Shown here one piece after another: positions 44,888-55,345 of a stretch of 64,000 nucleotides of DNA. The notes below the pieces were generated by a model, which was given only the letters and a program-made list of their open reading frames with translations, was not told the DNA's origin and searched no databases. The translations under genes and the position numbers were made by a program. Source of the stretch: Paraphysomonas bandaiensis (taxonomy: Eukaryota; Chrysophyceae). How positions within the stretch are numbered: the stretch's first letter is position 1; each line of letters begins with the position of its first letter. The stretch is from NCBI GenBank assembly GCA_965644295.1, contig CBFFRP010000132.1, forward strand, positions 62,001 to 126,000, written 5' to 3'.

Positions 44888-45285
44888 TTAGCCAACCACA
44901 ATATATTCACAGTCATCAGTATCTCTGGCCATATCGTTATGGTCCACAACGACATAGTCGTCGTCAAAAATTTCTGGACATCTAATTTTATCTTCTTCAG
45001 CTAAATGTGCCTTGCAATAGCATTGAATAGCGATCTTCCTGAATGTCTTGGCATTAATCTTCCAATCCTGCCATGTACACATTACGAAAAGTCGTTATTA
45101 AATGACATATCTATCACAGAGGGATATACCGTTTTCTGATCTCTAATTTTTCGATATAAGGACTTAATGCCAATATCAGGCGCGGTTTGCCGTGTTTTCA
45201 TGATTTCGTCCACGATTTCCTGCTCCTGGGGCACGTAAGTTCGCTCCGTGACAGCTGATTTAGCTACCACTGCTGCTACAGGCAT
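44888..45285 (-). CDS. Small unidentified protein with GIKSLY...W-x-I-x-x-K helical motif
   Basis: Two exons, 45130-45285 and 44888-45067, with a 62-nt GT-AG intron, give 111 residues. The central part reads TAPDIGIKSLYRKIRDQKTDWKI, followed by TFRKIAIQCYCKAHL. The pattern P-x-x-G-I-K-x-L plus W-x-I-x-x-K-x-x-R-K resembles a short winged-helix-like segment found in assorted eukaryotic proteins, but I cannot name the family. The C terminus is acidic (IFDDDYVVVDHND). The splice join recreates the motif, which supports the model. It is divergent from the LamG gene, 560 bp apart. Confidence 0.6.
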
Positions 45286-45845
45286 TGCAAGTCAAAATGC
45301 TAAATTAGTTGGATTGATTTGATCTGTAGAGTAATTTGATTGCACATCTAGACATGCATTGAACACAGAAATCATAATTCAAAAACAGATCATGAGATTC
45401 AGCATTCGAAAAATAGAAACAACGGAATATTGCACTACATACAGACGAGTGATTGGTATACTGTGGTATGTATAAGATATGAAATCACGAGCAGCAGATA
45501 GGTAGGATTCGGTTTCACATCAGTTGAATATGTATTGCTGTATGTGGTATATACGGTGTAGATGTATGTGATGTGTAAGGGACATGTGACTGGATCGCAC
45601 TCTGCACACTTCCACTTCCTTCATTTCCATTATTTCACTGGAGAAGTGGCGTGCGGTACGTTAAAGGAGTTATAAGGAGTGGGAGTGTTGGAGCTGTATG
45701 TGGAGTATTATGTTCATTATGAAGCACTTCTCTCACAGTACACCGTGAGCTGTCCTGTTTGTTGATAATTGATAGTTGTTGTCTTTGTCTAGTGGTTTTG
45801 TTTAGACACGAGAATACAGTATAATTTATTTGATAAATTACAAGA
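45286..45845. promoter_or_regulatory. Divergent intergenic region without ATGT tract
   Basis: This is the shared upstream region of the 111-residue protein and the LamG gene. It has TATATA and GTATGTG-like words but no long tetranucleotide array. It is therefore an exception to the pattern seen at four other divergent pairs. Confidence 0.45.
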
Positions 45846-48800
45846 ATGGGATGTAATAACTCTAAGCCCGTTCACTTTGATGGTACTCCAGATGAAGAAG
45901 TGCAGCATCATGCGAAATCGATTAAACTAGCTGCTCAGAGTGGTGAGGCGGGCAAGGGCCCGGAGAATCGAATTATTTCAGCTCTACGCGGAGTACTAAA
46001 AGCCACCGAGCCCAGTGATTCTATTATTTACCCGTCATCGGCTGATAAGCTCGCAGCAGCGATTGAATCTCTTAGAACTGAAGTCCCTAACATATACAAC
46101 AAATATATTAATGAAGTTAATGTTGCACGTATCGCAACATGTAATAGAATAGTGTATACCGATTTGAGCGATGCCGAGCTTGCTCTTCATGAAGCCAAAA
46201 AAGATTTTTCCCGGATAAAATGGATACCTAAGGTTGTAAATGTTTCGGCAAATTCGAAAAACATCCTGGGATCGTCAGTGGAGTTCGGACTGTCTGGACC
46301 TGGTGCTGCATCTGTTGGATTCTGCGTAGAAGCTTGGGTGCTAGTGGATCAACCGCATAAAAAGGGCGAGGGATTGGCCGTTTCTCTCGTTGATGTACTT
46401 TCCACCTCGGGCCGAAACCCTGGTATGTGTCCTACTTTCGGCATCGACCAAGAGGGAAAATGTGTAATGGACTTTCACAAGCGGGCTTGTCTCCCCATGA
46501 AGAACAAGCTCGTGGAGGTGGGAGTTTGGACACACGTAGCTTTTGTATTTGGTCGAGATATTATGACTATGTATTTGAATGGGGCATATATCGGCTCCAA
46601 GGATTCACCTCCACCCTCTGGTGAAGTTGCCCTTTCTGTGTGCTCTGGATTGTTTGGATTCGTGACTGAACTTCGAGTGTGGAACTGCGAGCGATCGGAC
46701 GAGGAGATAGTAGAAACGATGAATAAATCTATTCCACCAAGTAGTGCTAAGAACTACCCGGGATTAAGGCTCTGCTGGATGCCTTTGGCAAAGGGAAGCA
46801 CAGCTTACACACCCGGGGCGTTTCTGTATGATGCATGGAGGAAACGCCCCGTGGGGATGCGTGAGGGTATGGGCAGTGTGCCAGATACACGCTGGCCGTG
46901 CGCGCTACCGAGTGCACTAATACCTGACACAGCTTTCTTGTACTGCACAGACCACTTGGAAGAAGCGGCGGAGTCGTGGGAACACTTCGCAATGGAATCA
47001 GTTGCAGCCCAAGAACCATCAAAGAAGTATGTACCATCATCGAGTGTGGTGGAAAACCGTGCACTACAGATTGTGAGTGTGCTTATGCGTAGCGGAGGGC
47101 CATGGATTCCTCGTGTGGTTTCCCTTCCTCCTGGGACATCCGCCTGTGTAGGTCTTACTGACCAGCTGGACCTTGTGTCCGAGAAAGGGTTCACTGTTGA
47201 GTGTTGGGTGCGTATAAGAGGCCTCGGCTCCGGCGACGACAATACCATCATAGGGGTTGGGAGGGGAGATCCGTGCGGAGAATCGAATGGAATGCGTCTT
47301 GTTCTGCGACATGGCAGACCCTGCTTTGTTCTAATGGGTGTCACAGTTGAAACGGAGCTTGGAGTACCGAAGAGACAGTGGACGCACATTGCATTTGTGC
47401 ACACTGGTCAGTCTCAACAGGTATTCGTTAATGGGACGCTAATGGCGAAAGCTGCCTCTCCTTCCCTTTCTGGCTCTTGTACACTGAATATTGGGTCCGA
47501 CAGAGGCGAACACTCTCTCAACGGTGACTTATGTGAGTTGCGTGTTTGGAACAGGCCCATGGACAGCCCAGAGATAATTGAGTACATGAAGATAGCTATT
47601 CCTCCTCTAGGAGGGAAAGGTCATAAGGATTTGAGACTTACTTGGCTTCCTTTGCGTAATGGCGGGCCATTCTCGCAGGAAGTGTGGTGCCGCCGCAAAC
47701 TGATGAGCAACAAGATGAAGAAACCCCCCACACCAGCAGGATTGAAGCAAATATCAAGCCCTACTCCGTCCCTCTTGTGGGATGTGTGGAACATGCGGGA
47801 TGTGGGATTTCTATTGAACCCACCTGTTGACTTACTCGCATCCCGCACGAGGAACCTCCACCTCTCGCATCTCATTCCTCCGGTAGAGGAACTGCCAAGG
47901 ATGTGGTCAAAGAGCGCAGTTGCTGTCATTGACGAGTGGACTGATTCGTTTGACCGCGCCTTTGTTCCGAAGTGGTATGAAGCGCCTCAAGTGGACGAAT
48001 CTGATCATGAGGCATTTTCGCAGTTCCCCACCAACGCAGCAGAGGCAGTAGCGAAAGGGACCCCCTGGATTGCACGGGTTATGCGGACACGAAGTGGATG
48101 TGACTATTCTCTTCTTGTGGGGGCAACTGCGGAGATTGGCCTACTAGGTGTTGGTACTGGCGGGAGAGAGTTTACTCTTGAACTTTGGATCAGACCGCGG
48201 TCTACTGAGTATGACAAGAAGGGTATTGTGTTTGAAGACATTCTTGGTCACGAAGACAAGGAGAGCAATAAAGCAACTGGAATGTTTGGAATTGGACAAC
48301 CTAATGCATTAAGAGTAGGATTGGCGAACGGACAGCCGTTTATGAACTTCCAGGGACAAATTAAATCGCTGAGGAATAGTGACTTAAAAGAGGGGGTTAT
48401 AACTTCAGCATCGCTCCCTCCTAATGTGTGGTCTCATGTTGCATTCGTGGCTGTTGGTGATGGCAAATTACTGATATATGTTAACGCCAAAGAAGTTGCA
48501 CGGAAGGACAGAATCAGTCCTTTGCAGGCTAAGGCTGATGCTCCACTTTATGCTTTCGGATATGAAGATCGACTATTACGTAGTGATATTTGCGAGCTGA
48601 GACTATGGACAACTAGTCGAGCACAGAGTGACATCGAGGACTACATGAATAAAAGCATTGCACCAATGCCTACCGGTTTGGCGAGGGTGCCTGATCTGCG
48701 ATTGGCTTGGTTTCCTACCAATTCAATGAGATCTGTATTTTGGGACCACAAGTTCGTCAGTCATCGCGGCGTGTATCCTACCGGGAACAACGACAAACTT

Positions 48801-49769
48801 CCAAAATATACCAGAAGACCACACTTCTTGCCGCCAAGGCTGCGTGCCACTACCACAACTTTGCCTTGTGCCGCAGTTCTGGATGATAAGGGAGATGCGT
48901 TTGAGCGACATCTTTCTCATGCAATGCTTCCTCCTGTTGTAAGATTTCCAGATGGTACTGTTGATTACGCAGCCTATGATCCCGACTTTGAACCGCTAAA
49001 GAAAAAGGCGGATGAGCATTTTATGTCCGTTTCCACCCAGCGCGAGGAAATTGACATTGGCTGGGATGACTCTTGTGATGGGGCAATTGTGGCCGGGGAA
49101 AACAGTCGAATTGATGATGGTGGATGGATGGAGGAGTGGGAGAAAGGCGACATGGAGAGTATATGTGAAGAGGTCGTCGATGCATCCCTTTTTATTCCTC
49201 CTGTTGACGTTGCAACTCTGCCGAGCTCACGGCCTATCACTCCTGCTTCTGCCCTCACGGACCCTAATGTACCAACACCAGTGCAGGCTTTGACAACTGA
49301 CGAGTCAGGGAAGTTGGATTGTGAAAATACTCAAAGTTCAGAGGCTAATCCGGTACCGGGACAGACACCTACCGGTGAGGTACCTGTCGAAGAAGTGCCT
49401 AACACGGATTTGCGTGCTGATGACCTGCCTGGTGAAGAAGTACCAATTGATGAAATTCCTGCTGCAGGTGTTCCTGGTAATGAAGCCCCTGCTGCAGATG
49501 TCCCAGGTAATGAAGCCCCTACTGCAGATGTTCCTGGTGATGAAGTGCTGTGTAAAGAAGCTGAAGTCGAGAACTTGACACCAACCACCGCACCAACCTG
49601 CGGAGATGCGCAAAATGCAAGTGGTGATTATGATACTGACCAAAAAGACAACGATACACCTCTTGAAGTGCAATCCCCTGACAAAATGGAACATAATAAT
49701 CCTACAAGTGTGGACTCCGCCAATGAATCAGAAAAAAAGCAAGAAGAACTTACACCTGAAAAAGAATAA
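45846..49769 (+). CDS. Myristoylation-type protein with three LamG/concanavalin A-like domains
   Basis: A single exon of 1307 residues. The N terminus MGCNNSKP is a textbook N-myristoylation site with an adjacent palmitoylatable Cys; there is no signal peptide. Three ~200-residue jelly-roll (LamG_3/pentraxin-like) domains are seen, each with an [FC]xxE[AVCL]W opening strand. The features are VEAWVLV / WTHVAFVFG / LYLNG-type / TELRVWNCERSDEEI (about residues 155-300); VECWVRI / WTHIAFVHT / FVNGT / CELRVWNRPMDSPEI (about 445-600); and LELWIRP / WSHVAFVAV / YVNAKEV / CELRLWTTSRAQSDI (about 775-960). The C-terminal ~150 residues are acidic with imperfect VPxxE/APxADVPG repeats. Such folds usually act outside cells, so a membrane-anchored cytosolic form is unusual. 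Ligand unknown. Confidence 0.88.
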   Translation: MGCNNSKPVHFDGTPDEEVQHHAKSIKLAAQSGEAGKGPENRIISALRGVLKATEPSDSIIYPSSADKLAAAIESLRTEVPNIYNKYINEVNVARIATCNRIVYTDLSDAELALHEAKKDFSRIKWIPKVVNVSANSKNILGSSVEFGLSGPGAASVGFCVEAWVLVDQPHKKGEGLAVSLVDVLSTSGRNPGMCPTFGIDQEGKCVMDFHKRACLPMKNKLVEVGVWTHVAFVFGRDIMTMYLNGAYIGSKDSPPPSGEVALSVCSGLFGFVTELRVWNCERSDEEIVETMNKSIPPSSAKNYPGLRLCWMPLAKGSTAYTPGAFLYDAWRKRPVGMREGMGSVPDTRWPCALPSALIPDTAFLYCTDHLEEAAESWEHFAMESVAAQEPSKKYVPSSSVVENRALQIVSVLMRSGGPWIPRVVSLPPGTSACVGLTDQLDLVSEKGFTVECWVRIRGLGSGDDNTIIGVGRGDPCGESNGMRLVLRHGRPCFVLMGVTVETELGVPKRQWTHIAFVHTGQSQQVFVNGTLMAKAASPSLSGSCTLNIGSDRGEHSLNGDLCELRVWNRPMDSPEIIEYMKIAIPPLGGKGHKDLRLTWLPLRNGGPFSQEVWCRRKLMSNKMKKPPTPAGLKQISSPTPSLLWDVWNMRDVGFLLNPPVDLLASRTRNLHLSHLIPPVEELPRMWSKSAVAVIDEWTDSFDRAFVPKWYEAPQVDESDHEAFSQFPTNAAEAVAKGTPWIARVMRTRSGCDYSLLVGATAEIGLLGVGTGGREFTLELWIRPRSTEYDKKGIVFEDILGHEDKESNKATGMFGIGQPNALRVGLANGQPFMNFQGQIKSLRNSDLKEGVITSASLPPNVWSHVAFVAVGDGKLLIYVNAKEVARKDRISPLQAKADAPLYAFGYEDRLLRSDICELRLWTTSRAQSDIEDYMNKSIAPMPTGLARVPDLRLAWFPTNSMRSVFWDHKFVSHRGVYPTGNNDKLPKYTRRPHFLPPRLRATTTTLPCAAVLDDKGDAFERHLSHAMLPPVVRFPDGTVDYAAYDPDFEPLKKKADEHFMSVSTQREEIDIGWDDSCDGAIVAGENSRIDDGGWMEEWEKGDMESICEEVVDASLFIPPVDVATLPSSRPITPASALTDPNVPTPVQALTTDESGKLDCENTQSSEANPVPGQTPTGEVPVEEVPNTDLRADDLPGEEVPIDEIPAAGVPGNEAPAADVPGNEAPTADVPGDEVLCKEAEVENLTPTTAPTCGDAQNASGDYDTDQKDNDTPLEVQSPDKMEHNNPTSVDSANESEKKQEELTPEKE

Positions 49770-52136
49770 ACCAGACAAGAATATGAGTGAGTGCTCATGA
49801 CGTGATGTACTGTGTAGCCTCGAATTTTTTTAAAATCTACATATGCAGTGTTATGATATGCTATGTCGTACATTTTCAAGTTATTATTAGAGTACGAGAT
49901 CACACACGTGTTTTTTAAATCTGTGAGTCCCATGTACTCGTCGTTATGGAGAGAGAAGTGTTCACGTTGAAATATTGTCATTATATGCGTAGTGCTGTTT
50001 TGTATGTTAATAATGTAAGCCAGTATATCGTATGAAAATATATGAAATATTATTATACTCAATCTTTCATGTAATAAAATCACCATTTCATAAATAAACT
50101 GTTCTACGCTTGAAGGTCATACCACTGATAAGTATGTAATATTAAACTTCCAGCTTGTTGATATTAATCTCTAGTAGCTATACTTTGTCCTTTGTTCTAT
50201 CCACTATCCAATTAAATACAGAATTTACAAAACTACAATAACAAGAGTAAGAATAGTACAGGGCTAGGGAACAATATATTGAATTGCAATATATATTAAA
50301 ATATATTGATTGGTGCACCGGCCAAATATTCCATCAATATTGTTTCTGTTAAAGTATATATATATCATATATGTATGTGTATATAGTGTTACTAAGTTGT
50401 TACTAAGTGTGAATAGAAGTAAGTGTTACTAAGTAGCTCATAATAGTATTGCAATTATTGCTACCAATATTATGATAGCCATTTTATAAGAAAAGATTCT
50501 CACTTGTACGGTGCAAAATATACGCTCATGTACATAAATATCCGGAAAAAAAAAGAAAAATACAGAAGACCTCTCACACGACAAGCAGACCTGATTATGG
50601 GGAAGCTAAAGCAATTGAAGAATGCTTCCTTGTTAAGTGGCCATACTAGTCTGCTTCCAGAAACTTTCTTCTGAAATTAATGCCATACGATGGTCCTCTA
50701 TCTTCAGGTTGTGCTCATGTGGTTGTGTAGAAGAGATTCTGTATTAGAAATTAGAGACCACCGGATGTAGTGACTGATATGATTCCTACTGCTCGACGAC
50801 TTGAGAAATGTACCTCCAATATACAACATCATGTGAACCCCTGATCTCGCAGCTAGACTTATTATCTCAGTGTTGCGCCCTACTACACTTGATATTATGA
50901 TGTTGTTTCTGAAAGCTAATCGACACTTGTGGCCGGATGCATATTTCAATTAGTTTAGAATGAATGTGGTGGTAATAACCAATGATGGTTTAGAAAATGA
51001 GTAGGAGGAGAGTTGTGACAAGCAAAGCAGTAGGTAGTCTTTGTCTAGCCGAGTAGTGGGTTTGGTGATCATGTTAGCTTTATGACGAGTACTGAATATG
51101 GAATCTACGCAAGTGTTTAATTGTTTATATATTGCAATAGTATCAATATTATTGGTGAGACGCTCTCTAACAATAGTATTGCAATATTATATTGTTCCAT
51201 ATATGAAAGTCTGATTATTACATGAGTACGGTTGCGTACAGAAACTAGTTTATGTCTATAGACTAGTTATATTGTTCCATAGCCTTTGAATAGAATATAG
51301 ATACCACAGCTGATGTATAAGCAAATGGGTTCATATATTTTGTAGAATACTAGAGCTTCGAATCGAATACAGACAATGAACGTGTCAATATTTTGAGGCA
51401 CATTTGGACAACAATATCAAAGGATGCCGATATCAAAGGAGTTGGTCTTAAGTTTACAGTAAAAATATTTATGGAATTTTTGCAGTCCACCCTAGCCCTG
51501 ATATATACAAGGTACTTGGCACTTGAATACGAATATATGGTGAGCAGTTTGTGTTTACTGGGTCTAAAAAAAGGTAAATTCTCTTAATTCTCTAACTTAC
51601 AATAAACAAGTCAAGCGTATGACCGCACAGGCATGGCGGGTAAAGGCGTCTGGGTGAGGCAGGCAAGCAAAATTATATTTTCTATTATTGTTCAAAACAC
51701 TTTAAATAGATGTTGATTTAAACAATTTAAAACATACAACCAACTTCTAAGTACGTGCTAGTATTTCGTTCATTGCTCGTAGCTACTCCGTACTATTTGT
51801 ACCAATGAAATATAGAATATAGAATATAGAATATAAGAAACTAAAACAATAGAGAAGGATGATATAGTGTTTGTTGAAACTATGCAAGCTAAATATATTG
51901 GCGTTGGCGATTGAAGCGCTGTAACTATCACATTACTACATTTTTACTATTACTATCTCTTTCTAAATAACATAGCAAGTACTATACCTTACAAACTGAA
52001 CTTGAAACTATAAAATAATGTTTTTACTTAAATATATTAGTTTTAAGGGAATACGTAAATATTGAAAGAGAACCCAACATTTTTAACTGCTGAATGATAC
52101 ATACAAGCAGTACCATAAAGAGTATTGTAGCTAATA
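49770..52136. other. AT-rich intergenic DNA with MITE fragments
   Basis: No gene is supported. AATAAA-type signals follow the LamG gene near 50075-50095. At 50259-50335 there is one terminus of the hAT-like MITE family (CAGGGCTAGGGAACAATATATTG), and at 50398-50430 a terminus of the 21026 family. 51120-51200 has inverted CAATA-rich sequence. 51205-51235 has an inverted copy of the LINE tail end. 51808-51835 is a short GAATATA tandem array. Confidence 0.5.
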
Positions 52137-52622
52137 GCCCTCAACAAAGTCGGCCTCGCACCTTTTCGTAGTGTTCTGGGGGATAAGTACCGGAGAGATT
52201 TTCTCTGAGAAACAAACGTAAGCCACAAACATGGTCAGCAGATACTCTTTTGCCCACTCATAGCCGAATGCTTGTGTGGTACAAGTGACACTAATAAGTG
52301 TCACTTATGTAGACGTCTTTGGGCCCTGACGAATAAACAGGGCAGAGCCCACCTGAAGGGCAACCGGGGTATTGAGCTGCCTGTTGAAGTCAAGCATCCG
52401 GGATGATCACCTTAAGAACTCAGAGCGGAAGTGGTTGCACCTTGATGCTTGCGGCGACGTACAAGCAGCTTCCGTAGCGTTAAATAGTAGGATAAAAAAA
52501 GTGTGTACTGATTAGTTACAGGTAGAGGTCTAACTAGTTTGTCTAGCATTCATCTAGCTACTAAGTTGGTGCAGGTTTTTAAGGCCTATTGCCAATAATA
52601 AGACTTTCAATATATATTGTAG
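52137..52622 (+). repeat. SINE-like dispersed repeat, reference full-length copy
   Basis: A ~486-bp unit. The head is CCCTCAACAAAGTCGGCCTC and GTTCTGGGGGATAAGTACCG. The middle is CCGGGGTATTGAGCTGCC and CAAGCATCCGGGATGATCACC. The hairpin block starts at 52431 with basal stem CGGAAG/CTTCCG and inner hairpin GCACC/GATGC-type. A 3' part identical in order to the LINE tail (GTAGAGGTCTAACTAG, GGCCTATTGCCAATAATAAG) ends in a TATATATTG-rich terminus. The last ~190 bp are shared with the LINE at 10736-10930, a head-plus-LINE-tail arrangement typical of SINEs. I could not find a clear tRNA-type A/B box. Confidence 0.75.
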
Positions 52623-52760
52623 CTAATAATAGATAAAATACGCAAGGTAAAGAATAGTAACGGCAGTATGTGTAACGGAAGATTCAAACAATATTTAGTC
52701 AACAGCGATTAATCTTATCATAAGAACAGTAATATGGACTTTGTGCTACAACGTATCGTA

Positions 52761-53102
52761 CTACAAGTGGTGTATTTCTAAAATCTTTTGGTTCTCTATA
52801 CGATAAACCATGTCTCTGCAGCTACTGGACCCTGACGACTCACAGCTGAACATACACTGAGTTGTCACGACACTGATACCGTTCTCTTCTTTAGCGCTCA
52901 GTACTGTATACTTAGCTGTAAACATGGGCATCCTCTCGAACATCATCGCAAATTTCTCTCTTGCCACTGTAACGCCCCTCCAATTGCGATCTGACTCAGG
53001 AAAACTAACCTCAATATCATCGTCTAAATAGCCGATGATTTCATCTAAACAATGTGCATTCATTGCATTGTAGTACTGCTGAAGCGTCGAAAGAGCTGCC
53101 AT
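52761..53102 (-). CDS. NTF2-like/SnoaL-fold small protein
   Basis: 113 residues from the ATG at 53102 (MAALSTLQQYYNAMNAHCLD). The pattern is LxxYYxAMNAHxLDExxxYLDDDIEVxFPE...WRGxxxAREKFAxMFERMPMF, then alternating strands ending RDMVYRIENQKILEIHHL. It fits the cone-shaped NTF2-like fold, close to SnoaL-like proteins of ~110-130 residues. Catalysis cannot be assumed, since this fold serves many roles. Upstream codons of the longer frame translate low-complexity GTA/GTAC-rich DNA and were excluded. Confidence 0.8.
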   Translation of the reverse strand: MAALSTLQQYYNAMNAHCLDEIIGYLDDDIEVSFPESDRNWRGVTVAREKFAMMFERMPMFTAKYTVLSAKEENGISVVTTQCMFSCESSGSSSCRDMVYRIENQKILEIHHL

Positions 53103-53477
53103 GTTGTGGCTATCTTTGATACATCTGCCTTCCTGACCCGCCCAACACATGCTGAGAGGATGTGTGTATGTACTGCTGTATGTACTACTGTATGTAGGTA
53201 CGAATCGTAGGTAGGTAGGTACATGTACCGTGTTGTACTCTTGCTGTATGTTATACGATCTTTTAATCGACCGGATGCTGTCGTCTCGGAAGGTGTGTAC
53301 CAAGTGCGTCTGAGTATGTCAAACGCATCAATCATATTTACCCTGGAAGGAGGTATGTACTCCTGAGGCAGTCTCTTTCTGGGCAGAGAGAATGTCTCAG
53401 TTGCTGAGAGAAATGTTTTAGGGGTTACGTTTGTTGCCTCCTTAGGTCTGCGTCTGAGCAGAGGGGTTGGGGAGTCT

Positions 53478-53692
53478 ATGGGTTTCGTTTTCTCCAATGA
53501 CTCTCCCACAGAGCACCCCACTCAGCTGCATTTGGGTTCTACAGAGCTCGCAGGATTCTTCCCTTCGGGTACTATGCGGATATTGTATTTGCACAACGAA
53601 TCTGTCTTCTCGACGTCAATGAAGTGATGAAGTCATTTTTTTCTGCTTCCACTCCTGCTCTTGAGGCGTATGCTGAAGACAATGTTAAAAAA
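53478..53692 (+). other. Possible terminal coding exon(s), unidentified
   Basis: A plus frame at 53525-53692 reads a strand with coding character (AAFGFYRARRILPFGYYADI to AYAEDNVKK, stop), with acceptor-like CAG just before it. Another ATG frame (MGFVFSNDSPTEH) starts at 53478. On the minus strand a frame starting MGCSVGESLEKTKPID at 53521 also looks plausible. These cannot all be real and no family is recognised, so I flag the segment without a model. Confidence 0.25.
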
Positions 53693-53921
53693 TGAATAAG
53701 GACTGTCTAAAGATCTTCCCGAAGGCACGAGATTAGTGTGGAAATGTTAAGGTTACAGTATTCAAAAAGTAAATGTATGGAACTAGCCAACGAATTGAAC
53801 AATTGGATACCTCATTTATGGTAGCACTGAATGGTATTGTTCATGTAGACTGGCACTCTAAGATAGTGCTGTCTGTATTGTCTGCGAATAGTAATAGAAT
53901 GCAGATGTATATAGTCAATAC

Positions 53922-54076
53922 CAGGGCTAGGAAACAATATATTGCAATACTATTGATAGATAGCGTTCCAACAATACTATTGATGGAGATTTTAAACAGG
54001 CTCAACAATACAATTACAATATATTGCAATATATTGTACAATGTATTGCAATTCAATATATTGTTTCCTAGCCCTG
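53922..54076. mobile_element. hAT-like MITE
   Basis: A 155-bp element with perfect 23-bp inverted ends beginning CAGGGCTAGGAAACAATATA (53922-53944 and 54054-54076). The flanks GTCAATAC and ATCAATAC agree at 7 of 8 positions, matching the 8-bp duplications of hAT elements. CAGGG is also a common hAT terminus. The interior is CAATA/TATTG-rich. Related ends occur at 50259, about 32865 and about 11590. Confidence 0.8.
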
Positions 54077-54572
54077 ATCAATACTGTACGTCTTTGTGAC
54101 TGTGAATCTCGCTACATATTTGATTGCACGAATTGGAACGCTACCCCCATATACCACGGCGACAAAAGGAGTGATAAATGGGATTTATCCTTATCCTTTT
54201 CTCTACCATTATGCTAACGCTTCACATAACGGCCTCAAAAAAACAGGCCTTAAAATGTAATAATTATATTATATTATGCATACTCTTTAATATAAAAAAG
54301 TAATATAATTATAAAATAAAGTATAGATGTTTGTAAGGGTATTTTTTATAAATTGAAAGGAAACCATAATCAATAGTGAATAGCAATATTAGAATAGGCA
54401 AAAATACACAAGATGTCCACTAGCTTATATGAAATATATAAATATACAAAAGTACACTATGTAAGTGAACACACAAAAATTAAACCAGACGTTGAAAGAT
54501 AGGAAGAGGTAAAACACAGTAGGTTTATTATTTAGGGGGCACTAAGCGTACAATAGCGAGTCAGTGTTTTCT
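54077..54572. other. AT-rich intergenic DNA
   Basis: No gene or repeat recognised. Confidence 0.5.
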
Positions 54573-54803
54573 TCTGATATCTGATATACTACTATTTCAC
54601 GATACAAAAGCTACTTTTATGCGTCACTACAAGCTCCAAGGTGCAATCACTCTCTATCACTCGATGCAAACACAATGAGAAAGCAGAATGTTGATATACC
54701 TGACATCTGCTGCCTTCAAGATTTTTGAGTCTTAAGGTGAACAGCCCGGATGCTTAACTTCAGTAGGCAGCCCGATCCCCTGGATTCCCTTGAGGTAGGC
54801 CCA
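54573..54803 (-). repeat. SINE-like dispersed repeat, copy (hairpin and middle part)
   Basis: Minus-strand copy: GGGGGATCGGGCTGCC-type block near 54780, the GGTATATCAACATTCTGC segment, and a decayed hairpin near 54605-54655. Confidence 0.65.
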
Positions 54804-54929
54804 TAAAGAGACTAAACAGCTAAACACTAAACAAGTGGCACTTATATTATATACTATCCCATTTTGTCTCAAAAAAGCTATTTTTTGACCTGATTTTGTC
54901 TTAACAGGGCGCTCATATCAGCACCGGGC

Positions 54930-55345
54930 AAATATAGACATTCAACTTCAATATTCGGTTCAACAGAAGCTCACTTCTATCCTAAGTATGATAATGACAT
55001 ATGTACGTGATATCATTATAGTACACAATTATAGAGAAACCATAATCATGAGCGAAATACCAATAGCAGATCATCTAACTCCAAGTTGTACAAGTTATAT
55101 TCCATCCTTCGACTGCTGTATAAGATCACAACGATGTCAGTGCAAGTGATCTGTCTTCATATCCAGGACTTCGAAACAACTTCAAGAATTTTGCAGAAGA
55201 GTTTAAGTACCATATCTGATGCTATATAGGTGGTTAGGGGCAGTTGTACCCAGTTCTTTCAGGGTTTGAGCCATATCGTGCTTCTCAGGATATTGTGTGT
55301 CTCATATCATACACACATCATTCGTGCACTTGATGATGCTAATTA
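54930..55345 (+). repeat. Diverged dispersed repeat (pair with 19735-20200)
   Basis: It shares ordered blocks with 19735-20200, including AATATAGACATTCAA, TTCCATCCTTCG, GTACCCAGTTCTTTCAGG and CATATCATACACACA. No intact ORF. Confidence 0.65.

Noticed and set aside
46341-49694. Antisense ORFs across the LamG gene (including 46805-47404)
   Set aside because: They mirror the GC-richer coding strand. The plus-strand LamG domains explain the sequence.
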